Shown: positions 1 through 6,689, counted from the stretch's first letter. The stretch: 7,671 nucleotides of DNA from Balneolales bacterium (GCA_007116685.1 SKIC01000046.1:1-7671), one strand, 5' to 3'. Translations and numbers: made by a program. The notes: generated from the sequence alone by a model not told the origin.

Positions 1-168
1 ATCCTTAATTATAGGAATGCTCTGAATTTCCCAGACCGTGTTTTCTTGCAAAGGGTTCACAATAGTTTTGATGAGCAAGAAGGCCCCACAGAGGAGGCAA
101 CTAAGAAATTGATGAGAACTCAGATTGAAGGCTTCTCGGAGTTCATCAAAATTAATTCCGGGAAGTAG
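1..168 (+). CDS. C-terminal end of probable NADPH-dependent FMN reductase-like flavoprotein (5' part outside window)
   Basis: Frame 1 is open from the first base to a TAG stop at 166-168 and encodes the last 55 residues of a protein. The composition looks coding: a mixed helix ending in IEGFSEFIKINSGK and no low-complexity stretch. The arrangement of a short hydrophobic segment (FPDRVFLQ), then FDEQEGPTEEATKK, then a terminal amphipathic helix matches my memory of the C-terminus of the NADPH-dependent FMN reductase (flavodoxin-like, ChrR/YieF-type) family. There the corresponding segment reads roughly FDE-G-LTDE-T followed by a helix. Those enzymes bind FMN and reduce flavins, quinones or metals with NAD(P)H. 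The flavin-binding region lies upstream of the window, so the family call is an inference from the tail only. That this is coding sequence is much surer than the name. A hairpin terminator follows 57 bases after the stop. Confidence 0.55.
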   Translation: MLNYRNALNFPDRVFLQRVHNSFDEQEGPTEEATKKLMRTQIEGFSEFIKINSGK

Positions 169-215
169 GTAGTTCGCAGAATCAGCGAAGTTTCTTGGTG
201 ATTCACGAGCCTAAA

Positions 216-260
216 ACAAAAAAAGGGCTGTCCGTCATTTTATACGAACAGCCCCTTTTT
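216..260 (-). terminator. Rho-independent terminator of the two-component operon, probably bidirectional
   Basis: GGGCTGT (225-231) pairs with ACAGCCC (248-254). After one C/A mismatch the stem continues with three further pairs (233-235 with 244-246), leaving an 8-base loop. Read on the minus strand, the stem is followed by a long U-rich run (complement of 216-224), 24 bases after the response-regulator stop. Read on the plus strand it is followed by TTTTT (256-260), so it can also end the gene terminating at 168. The two transcription units converge here. Confidence 0.85.
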
Positions 261-277
261 AATTTGGTAGAAGTATC

Positions 278-979
278 TCAGGAGAGTTTGAGCATATAAC
301 CCACACCGTGAAGCGTGACTAAATATCGGGGATCATCGGGTTGCATTTCGATTTTGCCGCGTAGTTTAGAAATGTGCACATCAACGGTTCGTGTGTTGGT
401 GCTGTACTCGTATCTCCACACGTTTTCCAGTAAGGCATCACGCGAAACCGGCTCATTGGCATTAGAAATCAAGAATCTTATCAATTCAACTTCCCGTGTA
501 GTAAGTTCAATTTCCTTATCCGGACGAATTACTTTTGATTCATTTAGTTCGATTTTGATATCTCCCAATTGCAAGAAATCAATCGGTCCGGTTTTGGAGT
601 AGGAATTTGCTCTTCGTAACCTGGCATGAATACGAGCCAATAATTCTTTTACGCCAAATGGCTTGGTGATATAATCATCAGCGCCAATATTGAGACCCGT
701 TACCTTATCAATTTCCTGATCGCGGGCGGTGAGCATGATAATCGGGAAGGTATGTTTGTCTTCTCTGATTTTTTTGCACACATCAAAACCACTCATACCC
801 GGCAACATGATGTCCAACAACATCAAATCCGGCTCTATATTTTTGATGATATCCAATGCCTCTTGCCCTTCTTTGGCTACATGAACTTCATACCCTTCAT
901 TTTCCAGGGTATCCTGAAGAGTAAAAATCAAACTGGGTTCATCTTCACAGATAAGTACGTGCTTTTTTTTAGACGACAT
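278..979 (-). CDS. OmpR/PhoB-family two-component response regulator
   Basis: A 233-residue cytoplasmic DNA-binding response regulator of normal length for the family. The receiver domain covers about residues 6-120. It shows the acidic pocket E12-D13, the phospho-acceptor D56 in LLDIMLPGMSGFD, the switch Thr84 in MLTAR, and K106 in the KPF motif. A linker leads to a winged-helix domain (about 134-232) with the typical ELTTREVELI, TVDVHISKLRGKI and GVGYML elements. The protein should be phosphorylated by the kinase encoded just upstream and then bind direct repeats at target promoters. Its ATG (977-979) lies inside the last codons of the kinase gene, an 11-base overlap that implies translational coupling. 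No independent Shine-Dalgarno sequence is visible, and the next Met (residue 53) would remove half the receiver domain, so this start is well supported. A terminator follows directly. The regulon cannot be read from the sequence. Confidence 0.96.
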   Translation of the reverse strand: MSSKKKHVLICEDEPSLIFTLQDTLENEGYEVHVAKEGQEALDIIKNIEPDLMLLDIMLPGMSGFDVCKKIREDKHTFPIIMLTARDQEIDKVTGLNIGADDYITKPFGVKELLARIHARLRRANSYSKTGPIDFLQLGDIKIELNESKVIRPDKEIELTTREVELIRFLISNANEPVSRDALLENVWRYEYSTNTRTVDVHISKLRGKIEMQPDDPRYLVTLHGVGYMLKLS

Positions 980-2651
980 GTTCTACTCGATTTTCTATTG
1001 GTTTAGTTTCACCATTTCTGGTTTTGAGTGCTTCAAAGAATATTGGAAAGTGTAAGGAAAAAGTAGAACCTTTGCGATAGCTACTTTTCATTCTTATGTC
1101 ACCTCCGTTATGGTTTGCCAAATCCTTAACTATGGATAGGCCCAGACCGTGCCCTTTGGTTGTTGCAGTATTTGGATCTTCAACTCTGTAAAACTTCTCG
1201 AATATATTTTTTTGATCACTCTGAGGAATTCCAATACCACGATCTTCAACATCGACAATTACTTTTTTACCCTGCTTAAATACTCTGATTCCAAGATATT
1301 TTTCATCGAAACTGTATTTGATAGCATTTTCAACAAGGTTACTCAACATGGTTTCATAGCTTTCGGGGTCTATCATCACGGGAGATAAGTCATCCGCTGA
1401 AGTAAAATCTATGGTGAAGCCTTTTTCCTCTATATAGTCTCGTTGCTCATCAAGGTATTTTCGGGTTAGTTCAGCTAAATCGCACATTACAGGCTTCAAC
1501 GTTAATTGCCCGGCATCTGATTTTGCAACGTCTAGAAGCTTTTCAATCATCCGCCTCAAACGCATGGATTCGTCAAAAATGTGCTTCCCATAAGCTCGTA
1601 AGCGTTCTTCTTTTTTAACGCGGCCATCAGCTAAATTTTCGCCGGCGGCTTGCATAACGGCCAATGGCGTTTTTAGTTCGTGGGTTACGTTGGCTAAAAA
1701 TCCCGCCTGTCGTAAGGCTAATTCCCGTTCTTTTTGTGCGGTTATGAACATAAAAACCAAAGCTCCAATTAACAGAAATACAGCTACTCCTAATGCAGTG
1801 AGATTTCTAATTAAAGAAGCATTCGCAGCCGCTACGAGCGGACTCTCCATAAATGCGGCTTTCATGTTCCAGTTATTCAGCATTTCCGGAAATGACTGAA
1901 TAAAATCTTCTGCACGACGCTGATATGGAATTTCCGGGTGGCTCGATGCTAATACCTGATTTCGTGTCCAGTCGTGCAACCAAACCACTACGCTATTATT
2001 GGCTTCTTCGCCAAAAGTGGTTAGCAGCATCGGCTCAAGAATCTCCTGGATGATGTATTCTCTGTTCAGCGTCATCAACAAATATCCTACAACTTGCTTG
2101 GTCTCTGTATTCACGAAAGCAATGGTGAGGCTACGATGGGTATCAAAAAACACTCTGGTGCTGTATTGATAATCCTGAACCAAAACTCTCATGCGTGTGC
2201 GAGACATCCCTATTCCATCTTTAACTTCGTCGGGAATTTGATTGGTCCACTCCATGCGGGAAGTTTCCGGATTGAATTTCTGTAAAGAGCCATTCCCATC
2301 ACAGGCTTCGCATTCGGAATCAGAAAAGTAAATATCAATAAAAACGGGTTCTTCATACGCTGCTTTCACAAGATTGTAGAAACTCTCCGGCATATCGCCG
2401 TTTTCCTGAATAGCTTTCTCAATCAATGGAATATTCTGGCGAAATCTATCGCGCAAAGAATTCATGATGATATTTCTCGTTTCGTTGGAAACTTCCAACA
2501 ACTGGTTTCGGGGCTTTTCCATCGAACTTTTGAGCGTATTCTCATGCAAAGCATATAAGGAGTACACATTTAAGCCTGTGAGGCCCAAAAGCGCAACCAA
2601 ACCCAAACCGAGTAGTATCCATCGGAACGTAAGTAGTTTTTTCCACTTCAT
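969..2651 (-). CDS. Membrane-bound sensor histidine kinase without HAMP domain, CxxC in the sensor region
   Basis: This 560-residue kinase is the partner of the overlapping response regulator. A basic N-terminus precedes transmembrane helix 1 (about 11-35). A sensor region of about 245 residues facing outside the cytoplasm follows (36-283), then transmembrane helix 2 (about 284-304). Only about 20 residues separate this helix from the phospho-acceptor H324 in NVTHELKTPL, too few for a HAMP domain. The dimerisation domain (about 312-380) is followed by a HATPase_c domain with the N box (SNLVENAIKYS, N442), the G1 box DRGIGIP (470-476), the F box FEKFYR and the G2 box GHGLGLS (501-507). All catalytic elements look intact. 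The sensor region resembles no family I can name. Its part IAFVNTETKQVVGYLLMTL is compatible with a PAS/Cache-like fold, and it carries Cys114 and Cys117 as CEAC. The start is ATG 2649-2651 with an AT-rich leader and no clear Shine-Dalgarno sequence. The ligand is unknown. Confidence 0.95.
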   Translation of the reverse strand: MKWKKLLTFRWILLGLGLVALLGLTGLNVYSLYALHENTLKSSMEKPRNQLLEVSNETRNIIMNSLRDRFRQNIPLIEKAIQENGDMPESFYNLVKAAYEEPVFIDIYFSDSECEACDGNGSLQKFNPETSRMEWTNQIPDEVKDGIGMSRTRMRVLVQDYQYSTRVFFDTHRSLTIAFVNTETKQVVGYLLMTLNREYIIQEILEPMLLTTFGEEANNSVVVWLHDWTRNQVLASSHPEIPYQRRAEDFIQSFPEMLNNWNMKAAFMESPLVAAANASLIRNLTALGVAVFLLIGALVFMFITAQKERELALRQAGFLANVTHELKTPLAVMQAAGENLADGRVKKEERLRAYGKHIFDESMRLRRMIEKLLDVAKSDAGQLTLKPVMCDLAELTRKYLDEQRDYIEEKGFTIDFTSADDLSPVMIDPESYETMLSNLVENAIKYSFDEKYLGIRVFKQGKKVIVDVEDRGIGIPQSDQKNIFEKFYRVEDPNTATTKGHGLGLSIVKDLANHNGGDIRMKSSYRKGSTFSLHFPIFFEALKTRNGETKPIENRVEHVV

Positions 2652-2679
2652 AGAAAAAGGATTACTGATAAGTGCTTAG

Positions 2680-2715
2680 TAAACATACTACTTTCTTAAT
2701 TTTTTGCTTGTTCAA
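2680..2715 (-). promoter_or_regulatory. Weak candidate promoter for the kinase-regulator operon
   Basis: On the minus strand, TTGAAC (2710-2715) lies 19 bases before TAGTAT (2685-2690), an imperfect housekeeping-sigma pattern. Overlapping it is TATGTTTA (2680-2687), which matches seven of eight positions of the Bacteroidota -7 element TAnnTTTG. The position, about 30-60 bases ahead of the kinase ATG and just after the peptidase terminator, is right for an operon promoter. The match is weak in AT-rich DNA and could be chance. Confidence 0.22.
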
Positions 2716-2720
2716 GATTG

Positions 2721-2773
2721 TAAAAAACAAAGCCAAAACAAAATCCGGGCTGTGCAATAATACACAGCCCGGA
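2721..2773 (-). terminator. Strong rho-independent terminator of the S9 peptidase gene
   Basis: TCCGGGCTGTG (2744-2754) and CACAGCCCGGA (2763-2773) form a perfect 11-bp stem with an 8-base loop, CAATAATA. On the minus strand the stem is followed by TTTTGTTTTGGC and TTTGTTTTTT, a U-rich tail. The hairpin begins 25 bases after the peptidase stop. It separates the peptidase transcript from the kinase-regulator operon, which therefore needs its own promoter. The plus-strand side has no T run, so the signal looks one-directional. Confidence 0.9.
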
Positions 2774-2797
2774 CTCATAAATAATGGATTAAAACGA

Positions 2798-4837
2798 TTA
2801 ATGGCTAATGCGCGCATCCGGCATTTGACCATCTCCTTTCAGGAAGGTCTCAAACCATTGAATCATTCTTAAATTGTAATCATAGCGAGATGTAGATCTT
2901 GCATTTCCGTGTCCTTCGTTAGGATAAAGCACCAAACGAACAGGAACTTCCGGACGACGCACTCTTAAATGGCGATATAATTCCAGAGACTGGCCCGGAT
3001 GCACTCTGGTATCTTCAGCACCGTGCATAATCAATAACGGAGTGTTAGCATTATCTACATGATAAATTGGAGAACGGCGCAGGTAATCCATCCATTTTTC
3101 ATCAGATTCCCACATACGCTCACGAGAGTGTACCAAATACAATTCCTCAGGAATATCGCTGGTACCCCATTTTGAGAGATTGTTGCTTATTCCCACAAAC
3201 ATTACACCTGCGGCGAAACGCTCAGAATATTTGGTACTCATCCATGCGGTTGCATAACCACCATAAGATCCACCGGTAACACCAATTCGATCAGCATCGG
3301 CAATTCCTGCTGCGATTAGATAATCAACGCCATCAACGACGTCATCGAACTCTTTTCCTGCTAGATCAGCTTGGCTGGAATAAATAAATTCCATTCCACG
3401 ACCGGTAGAACCACGATAATTTGGGTAAAACGTAGCAAAACCACGCGCAGCACCGAATTGTCCCGGCATAGAGTAGTTTGTTAACCAACCGTTACTGTAA
3501 TGCGCTTCGGGTCCGCCATGAACCATCGTAATCAATGGAACAGCAGTGCCTTCGACGTAATCAACAGGCAGAATCAACAAGCCTTCGATTTCAAATTCTC
3601 CGTCTCTTGCTTCGTAGCGAACCACACGCTGCTCACCTAGACGTAAATCAGCTAACCAGGGATTGGTATCCGTAACTCTTTCGAGATTTCTGCTTCTGCG
3701 ATCCAAAGTATATACTTCATTGGGATGCTGGGGTGTGCTGGCTACGAAAGCAGCAGCGCCATTACTGGCTAAAGAAAAACTCATCAGAGCAGGCCCACCC
3801 GGATTTACACGGTAAGATTTGCGAGTTCCGTCAGGACGAATTGTTCCAAAAGAACGCTCCACACCTTCGCTGGCAAGGAATGTAATTTCATTATTGGCAG
3901 TCCAGCGGATTTGCTCATATTTACCTTTAAAATCAGGATTGATATTAACCGGAGTGCCACCATTAGCGGAAACCACCATGATGCGACCATCAATAGGATC
4001 GTGAATATCGTGTCCGTTTCTTAAAGCGATACGTGTTCCATCGGGACTCCAAACGATTTGGCCAATTTTGCCTTCGTTATCCAATGTATGAGACACTTCT
4101 TTTGAAGCGTAATCAACAATATGAACACGCTGGAACATGTAGCGATCATCAATATGAGGAGTTGGCGCAGCACTTACAGCCAAGCGGTCTCTGTTAGGAC
4201 TCCAGGCCACTTTGTAAACGGAACCTTCGATATCAATTTCGTGTGGTGTATGTCCATCCACATTTACATTTTGGATGAATAATCTGCGGTTAGGCAACAT
4301 TTCCTCGAAAACTTGAGGCTGATATGGCAGATCGTTTACACTTCTGTCCATTTCTTCGAAAGCCATAAATGCAATGTGATTCCCATCATTTGCCCATTCA
4401 TAGCCGAGAATATTTCGGTCGAATTGGAATAACTTTTGAGCTTCACCACCATCGATAGCAACTTCAAAAAGTGCATTACTGCTGGAACCGGAAGGCCGAC
4501 TTAAAAATGTGATTGTGCCGTGATTTGGACGGAAGGTTACAGCACTAACCGAACTCTGAGTGAAAAAAGGACGGGTTTCGCCATTACTGAGCGATACCAC
4601 ATGAAGCTGAGTGGTGTTGAAGGTATTTTCAACTGTTGGATCAGCCTGCACAGAAACGGTATACGCAACGTGGTTTCCATCCGGGGAAATAGCCGCCGAT
4701 GTTACCAGGCTCATTTTAGCGATATGCTCTGGGGTGAACACATCATCCTGGGCTTGAGCCGGATTGTGATAGAGAACGGCCATAAATAAGCCTACCCACA
4801 AAACGGCCACTCTACGAAGAAATAACTTTTGTATCAT
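2798..4837 (-). CDS. Secreted S9-family (prolyl oligopeptidase-like) serine peptidase
   Basis: A 679-residue exported peptidase. Residues 1-30 form a Sec signal peptide: basic RR at 8-9, a hydrophobic core about 10-22, and probable cleavage after AQA (27-29). Residues about 31-400 are a beta-propeller with repeated blade motifs such as SPDGNHVAYT (51-60), WSPNRDRLAVS (212-222) and WSPDGTRIAL (263-272). Residues about 405-670 are the alpha/beta-hydrolase domain, with the oxyanion motif HGGPE (440-444), nucleophile Ser524 in GGSYGG, Asp609 in HGAEDTRV and His643 in EGHG. The catalytic triad is complete and the length is usual. The family cleaves short peptides that can enter the propeller-gated cavity, either as dipeptidyl- or acylaminoacyl-peptidases; which of these applies cannot be told from motifs alone. 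It likely acts in the periplasm or outside the cell. The ATG at 4835-4837 gives a clean signal peptide, so the start is sound although no Shine-Dalgarno sequence is visible. A terminator follows; the tonB-like gene lies 169 bases upstream on the same strand. Confidence 0.95.
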   Translation of the reverse strand: MIQKLFLRRVAVLWVGLFMAVLYHNPAQAQDDVFTPEHIAKMSLVTSAAISPDGNHVAYTVSVQADPTVENTFNTTQLHVVSLSNGETRPFFTQSSVSAVTFRPNHGTITFLSRPSGSSSNALFEVAIDGGEAQKLFQFDRNILGYEWANDGNHIAFMAFEEMDRSVNDLPYQPQVFEEMLPNRRLFIQNVNVDGHTPHEIDIEGSVYKVAWSPNRDRLAVSAAPTPHIDDRYMFQRVHIVDYASKEVSHTLDNEGKIGQIVWSPDGTRIALRNGHDIHDPIDGRIMVVSANGGTPVNINPDFKGKYEQIRWTANNEITFLASEGVERSFGTIRPDGTRKSYRVNPGGPALMSFSLASNGAAAFVASTPQHPNEVYTLDRRSRNLERVTDTNPWLADLRLGEQRVVRYEARDGEFEIEGLLILPVDYVEGTAVPLITMVHGGPEAHYSNGWLTNYSMPGQFGAARGFATFYPNYRGSTGRGMEFIYSSQADLAGKEFDDVVDGVDYLIAAGIADADRIGVTGGSYGGYATAWMSTKYSERFAAGVMFVGISNNLSKWGTSDIPEELYLVHSRERMWESDEKWMDYLRRSPIYHVDNANTPLLIMHGAEDTRVHPGQSLELYRHLRVRRPEVPVRLVLYPNEGHGNARSTSRYDYNLRMIQWFETFLKGDGQMPDARISH

Positions 4838-4937
4838 GACAAAGGATTTTGGATTAACGTTTAGAAATTATGGCTATAGATAAGGAATTAACGCCTGAAG
4901 ATTTATGAAAATTCGTAAATACAACGACATTTTAGCC

Positions 4938-4955
4938 CAACTAATTATTTAGTTG
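4938..4955. repeat. Short AT-rich inverted repeat between tonB-like and peptidase genes
   Basis: CAACTAA (4938-4944) and TTAGTTG (4949-4955) are perfect complements around a 4-base loop, about 50 bases past the tonB-like stop. No U run follows on the minus strand, so it is a poor intrinsic terminator. It could be an operator for the peptidase gene, a weak attenuator, or chance. The rest of 4838-5006 shows no coding potential or clear promoter. Confidence 0.3.
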
Positions 4956-5006
4956 AATCCAAAAATGGAATTGCCTGAGTGGAGCACCAAAATCCTATTT
5001 GACCGA

Positions 5007-5711
5007 TTATGAAACAGTTTCTGATTGCAGAACAAAATGGATGGTAATAACATACTGCACTTTTACAGCACGCCCACGTTGCCTGCCCGGAGTAAATTGC
5101 GCCTGCATAATTGCATTTACAGCAGCTTCGTCGCATCCACCACCAATTCCTCGTAGTACTACTGGATTTGTTGGTCTGCCCTCTTCGTCAATCACAAATT
5201 GAACTACAACTCTGCCTTCGATACCAGCCATTCGGGCTATAGGCGGATAGATTAGATTATCGTAGATCTTATTTATGCCACCCACAATCTGAGGCATTTC
5301 TTCCACTATCGTAAAAATCTCCAGCACATCGGGCTCCGGTTCTGCTTCCGGCATTGCTTCTGGCATTGATGGAGCCTGTACAGGAAGACTGAAATCACCG
5401 ATTTCAAATTCAGTGTCCAAATCGAAGAAATCTTCATCTACGATTTCAAAGTTGGGAACCGCTACCGGTGATAGAGGTCTTTGCGGTGGTGGAACGGTCG
5501 TTTCATGGTGTGTGATGACGATATCATCAATTTCAATGATTTCACGTTCTCTTTCGGTAAAGTCGAGCGTAGTATCTGCGCCAAAGTCGAATCGGAAAAG
5601 AGCAATCAATAAAGCCAGGGTGATGATAAATCCCCATTGCAGATGAATGAAATAATAGCGTTCAAGGTCTGCTTCAGGCTTCTTTATTTGGATAAGTTTC
5701 CTTCTTCTCAT
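5007..5711 (-). CDS. TonB-like energy transducer protein
   Basis: A 234-residue protein with TonB architecture. A basic cytoplasmic N-terminus (1-22) is followed by one membrane anchor (about 24-40, GFIITLALLIALF), a periplasmic linker (about 45-135) and a C-terminal TonB domain (about 137-229). The C-terminal domain contains VEEMPQIVGGI, YPPIARMAGIEGRVVVQFVID and QAQFTPGRQRG, features typical of Bacteroidota-type TonB proteins. Such proteins couple the proton-motive force, through ExbB/ExbD, to outer-membrane TonB-dependent receptors. No exbB, exbD or receptor gene lies in the window. The linker is short and acidic (DEDFFDLDTEFEIGD, then MPEAMPEAEPEPD) rather than rich in Lys-Pro repeats as in the Escherichia coli protein. 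The ATG at 5709-5711 has a strong ribosome binding site, unlike the other genes here, which fixes the start. The gene symbol is left blank because several tonB paralogues usually coexist. Confidence 0.9.
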   Translation of the reverse strand: MRRRKLIQIKKPEADLERYYFIHLQWGFIITLALLIALFRFDFGADTTLDFTEREREIIEIDDIVITHHETTVPPPQRPLSPVAVPNFEIVDEDFFDLDTEFEIGDFSLPVQAPSMPEAMPEAEPEPDVLEIFTIVEEMPQIVGGINKIYDNLIYPPIARMAGIEGRVVVQFVIDEEGRPTNPVVLRGIGGGCDEAAVNAIMQAQFTPGRQRGRAVKVQYVITIHFVLQSETVS

Positions 5712-5715
5712 GATA

Positions 5716-5722
5716 CCCTCCC
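5716..5722 (-). promoter_or_regulatory. Strong ribosome binding site of the tonB-like gene
   Basis: The minus strand reads GGGAGGG, then TATC, then ATG, so a GGAGG core sits five bases from the start codon. This is the only strong Shine-Dalgarno sequence I see ahead of a complete gene in the window, and it confirms the tonB-like start. Confidence 0.75.
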
Positions 5723-5814
5723 GCCTATTGGCATTTGGATTGTTTCGTTGTGAGAATGCAGCCTAAAAGAACTTTTTTTCGGGAAAGAGTACCTCTATGC
5801 TGATGATACTTAGC

Positions 5815-5860
5815 AAGGTTTGCCCTTTTCAAACCTCCTTTCCATTAATGCATGGACCTT
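5815..5860 (-). repeat. Two adjacent inverted repeats in the presumed tonB leader
   Basis: AGGTTTG (5816-5822) pairs with CAAACCT (5830-5836) as a perfect 7-bp stem with a 7-base loop. TCCAT (5841-5845) pairs with ATGGA (5852-5856). In addition AAGGT (5815-5819) can pair with ACCTT (5856-5860), enclosing both hairpins and competing with the first stem. If tonB is transcribed from further right, this lies about 105 bases ahead of its ATG. It matches no riboswitch class I recognise, and short stems like these can occur by chance. Confidence 0.35.
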
Positions 5861-6100
5861 CGCTAGGTTATAAATAAATTACTATAGTTTCCTCTCAGAA
5901 ATACTGATTTCGGTCATGTTTTGAGAATATTTTTTGCCCTCTGAGATTAAATTTTGCTGAAATGCGGGTTCGATGTAACTAACTGATTTTTGCGAATGAA
6001 TCGAAACTGATCAGCCCCTATAAAATCCTGCAAGTATATATTATTATGTTTTTTAAAATGCTTTTCCCAGCCATAAAACTTCTTCAATCTCAAACAGTTT

Positions 6101-6112
6101 TTGAAATTTCAA
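6101..6112. repeat. 12-bp perfect palindrome upstream of panD
   Basis: TTGAAATTTCAA is its own reverse complement and lies about 140 bases ahead of the panD start. A dimeric regulator could bind such a site. It is AT-rich and single-copy as far as I can see, so chance is a fair alternative. Confidence 0.25.
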
Positions 6113-6249
6113 TTCACCTAAAATCCCAATACTCTTTATTTCTTTGAAAATTCCGTAACTTACACTGTTAACCATAAATCAGAGATGCCCCATCAGAATA
6201 CTTTTCGCAGCCGGGCTTAATCAAATTCCATTAAATCAAACGGTGTGCT

Positions 6250-6663
6250 ATGACGATTACTATGTTTAAGTCTAAATTGCATCAAATGCGTGTAACAGAA
6301 GCAAATTTGATGTACGAAGGCAGTATTACTATCGACCAAGACTTACTGGATGAAGCCGGTATCCTCCCCTATGAAAAAGTACAAGTTGTAAATATCACGA
6401 ATGGCTCTAGATTGGAAACCTACACAATTCCAGGTCAGCGCGGCAGCGGAGTTTGTTGTTTGAATGGAGCCGCAGCCCGTTTAACGCAAGTTGATGACCG
6501 TGTCATAATTATCTGTTATGCTGAAATGAGTCCGGAAGAAGCAACTAAGCATGTACCCAAGGTGATAGTAGTTGATGAGAACAACAATCCCAAGAAAACC
6601 TTTTTTGGCAGCGCACCCGAAAAAACATACGATTTAGCTACCGGAGAGCTAAACGAAAACTAA
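6250..6663 (+). CDS. panD: Aspartate 1-decarboxylase (pyruvoyl-dependent)
   Basis: PanD converts L-aspartate to beta-alanine and CO2 in the cytoplasm, supplying pantothenate and so coenzyme A. The 137-residue proenzyme cleaves itself between Gly24 and Ser25, and Ser25 becomes the pyruvoyl cofactor. The YEGS site sits at residues 22-25, exactly where it lies in the Escherichia coli enzyme. Other active-site residues fall on the same numbers: Lys9, Arg54, Thr57, Tyr58 and Asn72 (in NGAAA). That alignment supports ATG 6250 over the in-frame ATG at 6262. The protein is about 11 residues longer than the Escherichia coli enzyme, owing to the C-terminal tail after about residue 115 (NNPKKTFFGSAPEKTYDLAT), which is probably unimportant for catalysis. 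No Shine-Dalgarno sequence is seen. No panB, panC or panE is present here. The decarboxylase gene that follows is on the same strand 75 bases downstream and may be co-transcribed. Confidence 0.97.
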   Translation: MTITMFKSKLHQMRVTEANLMYEGSITIDQDLLDEAGILPYEKVQVVNITNGSRLETYTIPGQRGSGVCCLNGAAARLTQVDDRVIIICYAEMSPEEATKHVPKVIVVDENNNPKKTFFGSAPEKTYDLATGELNEN

Positions 6664-6674
6664 TTTGGTCTTAC

Positions 6675-6689
6675 AGGAATGCAATTCCT
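6675..6689 (+). repeat. Small hairpin between panD and mvaD
   Basis: AGGAAT (6675-6680) and ATTCCT (6684-6689) form a 6-bp stem with a 3-base loop, 11 bases after the panD stop. There is no T run after it, so it is not a convincing terminator. It may act in mRNA stability or be chance. Confidence 0.25.

Larger units (their letters stand above)
5712..6249. other. 538-bp divergent intergenic region between tonB-like gene and panD
   Basis: This AT-rich stretch must hold promoters for the leftward tonB-like gene and the rightward panD. I found no long open frame on either strand and no RNA gene. Visible structure is limited to the tonB ribosome binding site, two adjacent inverted repeats at 5816-5856, and a 12-bp palindrome at 6101-6112. 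There are also AT-rich runs such as 6035-6057. No -35/-10 or TAnnTTTG pair is good enough to call a promoter. It is unusually long next to the other gaps here (75-169 bases). Confidence 0.6.

Noticed and set aside
4520..4789. Plus-strand open frame of 89 codons
   Set aside because: It is antisense to the peptidase propeller region and shows no family features. Other plus-strand frames opposite the minus genes (for example 315-602, 1149-1388, 5413-5646) are rejected for the same reason.
4838..4960. Promoter for the S9 peptidase
   Set aside because: CATAAT-like and TATAGC-like hexamers occur on the minus strand, but no -35 partner at proper spacing and no TAnnTTTG element is present.
5725..5832. 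Possible 35-residue protein on the minus strand from a TTG, ending just before the tonB ribosome binding site
   Set aside because: A GGAGG does precede it, but only one base separates it from the TTG, too close for normal initiation. The product has no recognisable features.
5967..5973. GGTTCGA resembling a tRNA T-loop
   Set aside because: The flanks do not form the T stem and no acceptor or anticodon arm can be found around it.
5941..6030. CTGAGA and nearby bases recalling a TPP riboswitch
   Set aside because: The conserved second half with GAACCTGAT and the GGATAATGCC-type segment is absent.
6046..6147. 33-residue plus-strand open frame starting MFFKMLFPAIK
   Set aside because: No ribosome binding site, AT-rich DNA where such frames arise often, and no recognisable motif beyond a short hydrophobic start.
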